Assembly: GCA_027315105.1 (NCBI GenBank)
Contig: DAHUYP010000055.1
Coordinates: 1 to 36,853 of the forward strand
Length of the DNA stretch: 36,853 bases
Origin: Gammaproteobacteria bacterium
Lineage (GTDB): Bacteria > Pseudomonadota > Gammaproteobacteria > Steroidobacterales > Steroidobacteraceae
Reading direction: 5' to 3'
Shown: positions 33,411 to 36,853 of the stretch, piece by piece
Layout: each line of letters starts with the position of its first letter
Numbering within the stretch: position 1 is the first letter of the stretch
Program-made: the position numbers and the translations under genes
The notes under the pieces: generated by a model
What the model was told of the DNA's origin: nothing
What the model saw: only the letters and a program-made list of their open reading frames with translations
Databases searched by the model: none

Positions 33411-34904
33411 ATGAAGCGACGGGATTTCTGCGGGATGAGCGCGGCGGCCGGCGCAGTGGCGTTCCTGCCGATTGAGCGGTTGGCTGCGGCTGCCGGTGAT
33501 TCGTCGCCCGCGACGGACCTGCGCGCGGTGAAGCTTTCCGGTCAGGAGACGACCATCGAGCGCGCCGCCGTCATGGACTTTCGCGCCAGTCTGCGAGGAA
33601 CGCTGCTCGCGCCCAGGGACGCCGACTACGAGGCCGCGCGCCACGTCTGGAACGGAATGATCGACAAGCACCCTGCGTTGATCGCCCGTTGCGCAGACAC
33701 TGCAGATGTCGTGCGCGCGGTCACTTTCGCGCGCGAACGGGAGCTGTTGCTGGCGGTGCGCGGCGGTGGCCACAGTTTCCCGGGTCTTTCGACCTGCAAT
33801 GGCGGACTCGTGATCGACCTGTCGCCGATGCGCTCCGTAGTCGTGGACGCGGCTGGTCGAAGTGCCCGCGCGGCCGGGGGCGCGTGGGGTGCAGACGTCG
33901 ACGCCGCAACCCAGCAGCATGCGCTGGCAACCACGCTCGGTGAGATCTCCAATACCGGCATAGCGGGACTGACGCTCGGGGGCGGATTCGGCTGGCTGTC
34001 TCGGCGCTTCGGCCTCGCCTGCGATAACCTGATCAGTGTCGAGCTCGTGACTGCGGACGGAAAGGTTCGGCGCGTCAGCGCGCAGGACGAGCCGGAACTG
34101 TTTTGGGCAATACGCGGTGGTGGCGGCAACTTCGGAGTGGCGACCTCATTCGAATATCGGCTCCATGCGCTCAACCCGACAGTGCTCGGTGGGCACGTCG
34201 ACTTCCCGTCGGCACAGCTCAAGGACGCGATCGGCTTCTACGCCGAGCTCGTCGGGCACGCGCCGCGGGAGCTGGGTGTGGATCTGAGTCTTGCGCCGAA
34301 TGAGGATGGCAGGCCCGGCGCCCAGATCTACGTGGTCTACTCGGGAGATGCCAGGAGCGGCGGGAAGGTTCTCGAGCCGCTGCAGCGCTTCGGCAAGCCG
34401 ATCAGGAACACGATCAGGCCGCAGAATTACGTGGTCGTGCAGAAATGGTCCGATACTGCGCCCATCGATCCGACTCACTGGTTCATCAAGGGTGGTTTCG
34501 TGCGTGATTATCCCGCGGGCCTCACGGACCTGCTTGCCGACGGGTTCGGACAGGAGGGCGATACCGGCATGTATTTCCAGAGTGCCAACGGCGCGGTTGC
34601 GGACGTTGCGCAGACGGCAACGGCGTTCCCGCATCGCGACGCCATCGCCAACATGATGCTGTTCGGAGTATGGAAGGACCCGTCGCGGGACGAGCCGGGC
34701 CGAAAGTCGGTTCACGCGGTGTGGAGCAAACTGGAGCCCTTCACGAGCGGGTACTACGTGAACCTGCACGATGCCGATGCCAGCGGCAGGGACAGAGGCA
34801 CCGAGCGCAACTATGGGCCGAATTTCAGCCGTCTGGCCGCGGTGAAGAAGCAGTACGATCCGCTCAACCTGTTCCGGCTGAACGCGAATATCAGGCCGGC
34901 CTGA
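33411..34904 (+). CDS. Tat-exported FAD-linked oxidase (BBE/berberine-bridge-like)
   Basis: 497 aa. The N-terminus KRRDFCGMSAAAGAVAFLP is a twin-arginine signal, so the enzyme is exported folded with its flavin. The FAD_binding_4 domain has RGGGHSFPG (117-125), where H121 is the usual 8-alpha histidyl-FAD attachment site. LGEISNTGIAGLTLGGGFGW follows, with the second attachment cysteine of bicovalent members not present. The C-terminal BBE motif NYGPNFSRLAAVKKQYDPLN binds the isoalloxazine. Substrate is likely an alcohol or sugar, but unproven. The ATG has a GGGGAG site upstream. No partner cytochrome is next to it. Confidence 0.9.
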   Translation: MKRRDFCGMSAAAGAVAFLPIERLAAAAGDSSPATDLRAVKLSGQETTIERAAVMDFRASLRGTLLAPRDADYEAARHVWNGMIDKHPALIARCADTADVVRAVTFARERELLLAVRGGGHSFPGLSTCNGGLVIDLSPMRSVVVDAAGRSARAAGGAWGADVDAATQQHALATTLGEISNTGIAGLTLGGGFGWLSRRFGLACDNLISVELVTADGKVRRVSAQDEPELFWAIRGGGGNFGVATSFEYRLHALNPTVLGGHVDFPSAQLKDAIGFYAELVGHAPRELGVDLSLAPNEDGRPGAQIYVVYSGDARSGGKVLEPLQRFGKPIRNTIRPQNYVVVQKWSDTAPIDPTHWFIKGGFVRDYPAGLTDLLADGFGQEGDTGMYFQSANGAVADVAQTATAFPHRDAIANMMLFGVWKDPSRDEPGRKSVHAVWSKLEPFTSGYYVNLHDADASGRDRGTERNYGPNFSRLAAVKKQYDPLNLFRLNANIRPA

Positions 34905-34947
34905 GCCCGGGCACGCCTCGCGAAGAAGAGTCGTTCAGGTCGATGTC

Positions 34948-35166
34948 GACGTACGCCACCCTGCCTGTACCCTCATGGCGGATTCTGGCATTCACCCTGA
35001 GCGCGCCCAGAAACAAATGGGCCGTGCGAGTGATCCGACGACGATGAAGATTTACACGCATGTCATGAACCGCCGGCACCACGACGCGGCCAACAGGGTG
35101 GCGGAGTTCGCCGGGCTCGCAGAGGCGGGTAACACGCCGGCAACAAGCGGCTCCGCGGAACCTTAA
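34948..35166 (+). pseudogene. Tyrosine-recombinase (phage/island integrase) C-terminal remnant
   Basis: Only the C-terminal end of an integrase is left. Reading the frame upstream of the ATG at 34975 gives DVRHPACTLMADSGIHPERA, which matches the R-H box (usually LRHT-ASLM) of tyrosine integrases. KQMGRASDPTTMKIYTHVM follows, holding the catalytic tyrosine (MKIYTHVM). The conserved GH of the third box is changed to GR (QMGRAS), so the domain is degenerate. The N-terminal DNA-binding and core parts are missing, and the preceding DNA is the tail of the FAD gene. It ends at a TAA inside a short CCTTA-AGAA-TAAGG mirror. Confidence 0.8.
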
Positions 35167-35205
35167 GAATAAGGCGCCAACTTATTGATCTAAGGTATCT
35201 CTGAC

Positions 35206-35249
35206 GGCTCCCGGGTTGGACTCGAACCAACGACCAACGGATTAACAGT
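35206..35249 (-). other. tRNA-Asn 3'-half fragment, candidate attachment site
   Basis: Read on the minus strand, the 44 nt hold the anticodon loop CTGTTAA (GTT anticodon), the 3' anticodon stem TCCGT, the variable TGGTC, the T arm GTTGG-TTCGAGT-CCAAC, and an acceptor piece with GGGAGCC. The 5' half of a tRNA is absent: DNA at 35250-35300 does not give a D arm or 5' acceptor strand, and the acceptor is one base short with CCG in place of CCA. It is therefore a broken tRNA end, the usual form of an integration-site copy. The 132 bp after it up to the next ATG contain nothing I can name. Confidence 0.8.
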
Positions 35250-35387
35250 ACCGTTCGGCCATCTGGCAGACTCAGGCAACGTGCCCAATCCCAAGCGGAA
35301 TCATGGTACTGAATGCGGCGCAGCCTTACATTCGCTCTCGCTGGCTGACGCAACAGCCGGACAAGCGCTAGCACGCTCGGTGAACGT

Positions 35388-36395
35388 ATGCCAGGACCCG
35401 GACCGAATCTTATCCGCGACGAGCGCTGCCCTTTTTGCACTAGCGATCTGAGGGATGGCAAGGCGTTCGTGACGGGGCGCGACACCGTCACAGTGCAGTG
35501 CCCGGTATGTGGGACGTACCGCATCAGTGGGACCGCGGTTGACCTGCTCGAGCACTGGCCGCTGACCGACGAAAAGCGCTTGGCGATGGCCTTTGCAGTC
35601 CGGCGGATGACCGACGATCGCCCCGAGCTGCCTTTCTTCACCTCCGATGCGCTGCGCGCGCTCAGGGACACATCGGCTCTGCCAGCACCCGAGGCTCTGC
35701 TCGATGAGATCGTCCTCTGGTTCGGGCGGCACTCTGCGACGATCGGCCACACGTTCCAGGTTAGCTACGCTGAGTACCGCACTATTCTCGGGGCGGCGAA
35801 CCCCCTGGCATTCGACTTCGTGGCCGAGTGGATGCTCTCGAGCCGATATTTCGAAGGCGTCAAGCTGAAGGCTCTGAGCCCCACACCGATACCGCTGGTC
35901 AACTGCCGGCTTACGCCAGCGGGCTGGAGCCGCTACGCGGAGCTCTCGCGATCCCACGCCCGAAGTCGCCAAGGGTTCATGGCCATGCGCTACGGCGACA
36001 GCGAGCTTGACGCCCTGGTCGCGAACCACTTCGTTCCCGAGGTTCGCAAGGCAGGCTTCGAACTGCGTCGGCTGGACCAGGGGCAGCCCGCCGGTCTGAT
36101 CGACGATCAGCTGCGCGTGATGATCCGCACGTCGCGGTTTATGGTCTGCGACCTCACGCACGGTAATCGCGGCGCGTATTGGGAATCGGGTTTCGCTGAG
36201 GGGCTCGGGAAGCCCGTGATCTATACGTGTCGCAAGGATGTCTTCGATGATCGCCAGCACGAGCATCATCCGCACTTTGACACCAACCACCTGGTGACGG
36301 TGATCTGGGACCCGAGCGACCCGGCAACGGCGGCTACCCGCCTAAAGGATACGATCCGTGCCACGCTGCCAAGCGAGGCCGTGCTGAACGATTGA
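35388..36395 (+). CDS. Zinc-ribbon protein with C-terminal nucleoside 2-deoxyribosyltransferase-like domain
   Basis: 335 aa, no signal or membrane segment. C14-PF-C17 and C38-PV-C41 form an N-terminal zinc ribbon. Residues about 140-190 include FDFVAEWMLSSRYFEGV and LTPAGWSRYAEL, a winged-helix-like pattern. Residues about 195-325 form an NDT/TIR-like Rossmann domain: FMAMRYGDSELDALV, LIDDQLRVMIRTSRFMVCDL, then GAYWESGFAEGLGKPVIY, where E266 sits at the catalytic glutamate of deoxyribosyltransferases. Such domains act on nucleotides or NAD and serve as effectors in some retrons and other defence systems. It lies just inside a likely island edge. No partner gene is visible in this window, and its function is unproven. 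Confidence 0.85.
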   Translation: MPGPGPNLIRDERCPFCTSDLRDGKAFVTGRDTVTVQCPVCGTYRISGTAVDLLEHWPLTDEKRLAMAFAVRRMTDDRPELPFFTSDALRALRDTSALPAPEALLDEIVLWFGRHSATIGHTFQVSYAEYRTILGAANPLAFDFVAEWMLSSRYFEGVKLKALSPTPIPLVNCRLTPAGWSRYAELSRSHARSRQGFMAMRYGDSELDALVANHFVPEVRKAGFELRRLDQGQPAGLIDDQLRVMIRTSRFMVCDLTHGNRGAYWESGFAEGLGKPVIYTCRKDVFDDRQHEHHPHFDTNHLVTVIWDPSDPATAATRLKDTIRATLPSEAVLND

Positions 36396-36407
36396 GACGC
36401 GAGTCGT

Positions 36408-36435
36408 AGGGGCGTCGCCGCGCCCCGGCGCCCCT
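36408..36435 (+). terminator. Candidate GC hairpin after the zinc-ribbon/NDT gene
   Basis: AGGGGCG (36408-36414) and CGCCCCT (36429-36435) are perfect complements 13 nt after the stop; an alternative pairing uses CGCCCC at 36421-36426. There is no T-tract. The following region to about 36490 has no gene I can support. Confidence 0.45.
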
Positions 36436-36488
36436 GGCCAGAGCAGCCCTCGGGGAGGGGCGCACATAGCTGCACGCGGCACTATCAG

Positions 36489-36596
36489 CGCTTCAAACCC
36501 GATGATCTGCTCGTCGGTAATCCTGCTCTTCATGTCCGCTCCGGGGAATCGGACTTTACTAACCTTGTCGTGGCACTGAACTTTTGGGGCAGGTCA
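36489..36596 (-). mobile_element. IS3-family left-end remnant
   Basis: Read on the minus strand from 36596, the sequence begins TGACCTGCCCCAAAAGTTCA, a typical IS3-family terminal repeat with TGACCTGCCCC. About 60 nt later an orfA start (ATG at 36533, minus) codes MKSRITDEQIIGF, the classic IS3 orfA opening. It then breaks off near 36490. Only the left end is left, so it cannot move itself. Confidence 0.75.
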
Positions 36597-36597
36597 G

Positions 36598-36738
36598 AAC
36601 TATGCCACTCGGGCTGAAGCCGAAGCGGATTTGTTCGACTACGTGGAACGCTTCTACAATCCACGTCGTCGGCACTTGACAATCGGATACCTGAGCTCCA
36701 TCGACTACGAGAAGGTGACCTTGTTCCCGATTTCCGGA
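36598..36738 (+). pseudogene. IS3-family transposase (orfB) C-terminal fragment
   Basis: The frame beginning AAC at 36598 gives TRAEAEADLFDYVERFYNP then RRRHLTIGYLSS, the well-known end of the rve-domain transposase of IS3 elements (DYIE-FYNP-RRH-LG-LSP). The N-terminal part with the DDE residues before it is missing, cut at the end of the IS remnant at 36596. No stop ends the frame before the next element, so the 3' end is also altered. It is a fragment of a different element from the left-end remnant beside it. Confidence 0.75.
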
Positions 36739-36761
36739 CAGTTTAGAGCTGGACTAAACTG
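36739..36761. repeat. 8-bp inverted repeat at a likely IS-IS junction
   Basis: CAGTTTAG (36739-36746) and CTAAACTG (36754-36761) are exact complements around a 7-nt loop. They sit between the orfB fragment and the orfA start at 36797, so they probably are the right end of one IS3-type element facing the left end (TGGACTAAACTGGC) of the next. Confidence 0.55.
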
Positions 36762-36796
36762 GCTTCTGAAGTCCTCCACCACCGGAGAAGAGGACC

Positions 36797-36853
36797 ATGA
36801 AGGGCAAGCGATTTACCGACGAGCAGATCACCTATGCACTGCGCCAGGCCGAG
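36797..36853 (+). CDS. IS3-family transposase orfA, cut by window edge
   Basis: ATG at 36797 opens MKGKRFTDEQITYALRQAE, 19 residues to the right edge. This is the standard start of an IS3-family orfA helix-turn-helix protein. A purine-rich ribosome-binding site (GGAGAAGAGG) lies just upstream. The left end of this element is probably near 36750. Whether the element is intact lies beyond the window. Confidence 0.8.
   Translation, partial: MKGKRFTDEQITYALRQAE

Noticed and set aside
35206-35300. Intact tRNA-Asn gene
   Set aside because: The D arm, 5' anticodon strand and 5' acceptor strand are absent, and the acceptor is one base short. Only the 3' half matches.
36342-36533. Complete minus-strand small gene starting MKSRITDEQIIGF
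   Set aside because: Only about the first 13 codons match IS3 orfA; the remainder runs opposite the zinc-ribbon gene and gap sequence.

Overview
The window is GC-rich, densely coded bacterial DNA. The run pheA-hisC-aroA-cmk-rpsA-ihfB is a classic gammaproteobacterial order, and galU, motAB, tamAB and a yqjD/yqjE/yqjK-like trio also fit that class. The very high GC and reverse transsulfuration genes suggest the Lysobacterales/Nevskiales side of the class. That placement is inference from gene content, not from a marker search.

Positions 1-7572 are a co-directional housekeeping block. It covers phenylalanine, histidine and shikimate steps (pheA is cut by the left edge), then CMP kinase, ribosomal protein S1, IHF beta and UDP-glucose pyrophosphorylase. 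No prephenate dehydrogenase gene (tyrA) lies between hisC and aroA. Positions 7573-9774 hold the flagellar stator pair motAB behind a good match to a FliA (sigma-28) promoter. Positions 9838-13367 hold cystathionine beta-synthase, a cystathionine gamma-lyase/synthase and a UbiE-like methyltransferase; two tandem palindromes lie between the first two genes. Positions 13612-19670 encode the outer-membrane translocation pair TamA/TamB, followed by a secreted nucleotide pyrophosphatase/phosphodiesterase-type enzyme.

Positions 21969-25664 carry small membrane-stress genes (YqjD/ElaB-like, YqjE-like, YqjK-like), a Nudix hydrolase, a DUF3562 protein, ferredoxin-NADP reductase and a secreted protein. 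From 25731 to 33078 most genes are on the minus strand: an FMN reductase, a DUF4136 lipoprotein, an Hsp20 fused to a DUF2934-like segment, an unknown exported protein, a large LVIVD-repeat protein, a SCO1/SenC copper protein and a DUF2380-like protein, with a BamE-like small exported protein on the plus strand. A Tat-exported FAD oxidoreductase follows. Short perfect tandem repeats sit in several of the gaps.

From 34905 the character changes. There is a degenerate tyrosine-integrase C-terminus, then a 44-nt 3' piece of a tRNA-Asn gene on the minus strand (a likely attachment-site copy), then a protein with a zinc ribbon, a probable winged-helix linker and a nucleoside 2-deoxyribosyltransferase-like domain, then nested IS3-family remnants that run off the right edge. 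This looks like the edge of a genomic island. The zinc-ribbon/deoxyribosyltransferase-like protein is the best candidate for an undescribed function, possibly in defence, but its remaining neighbours lie outside the window.
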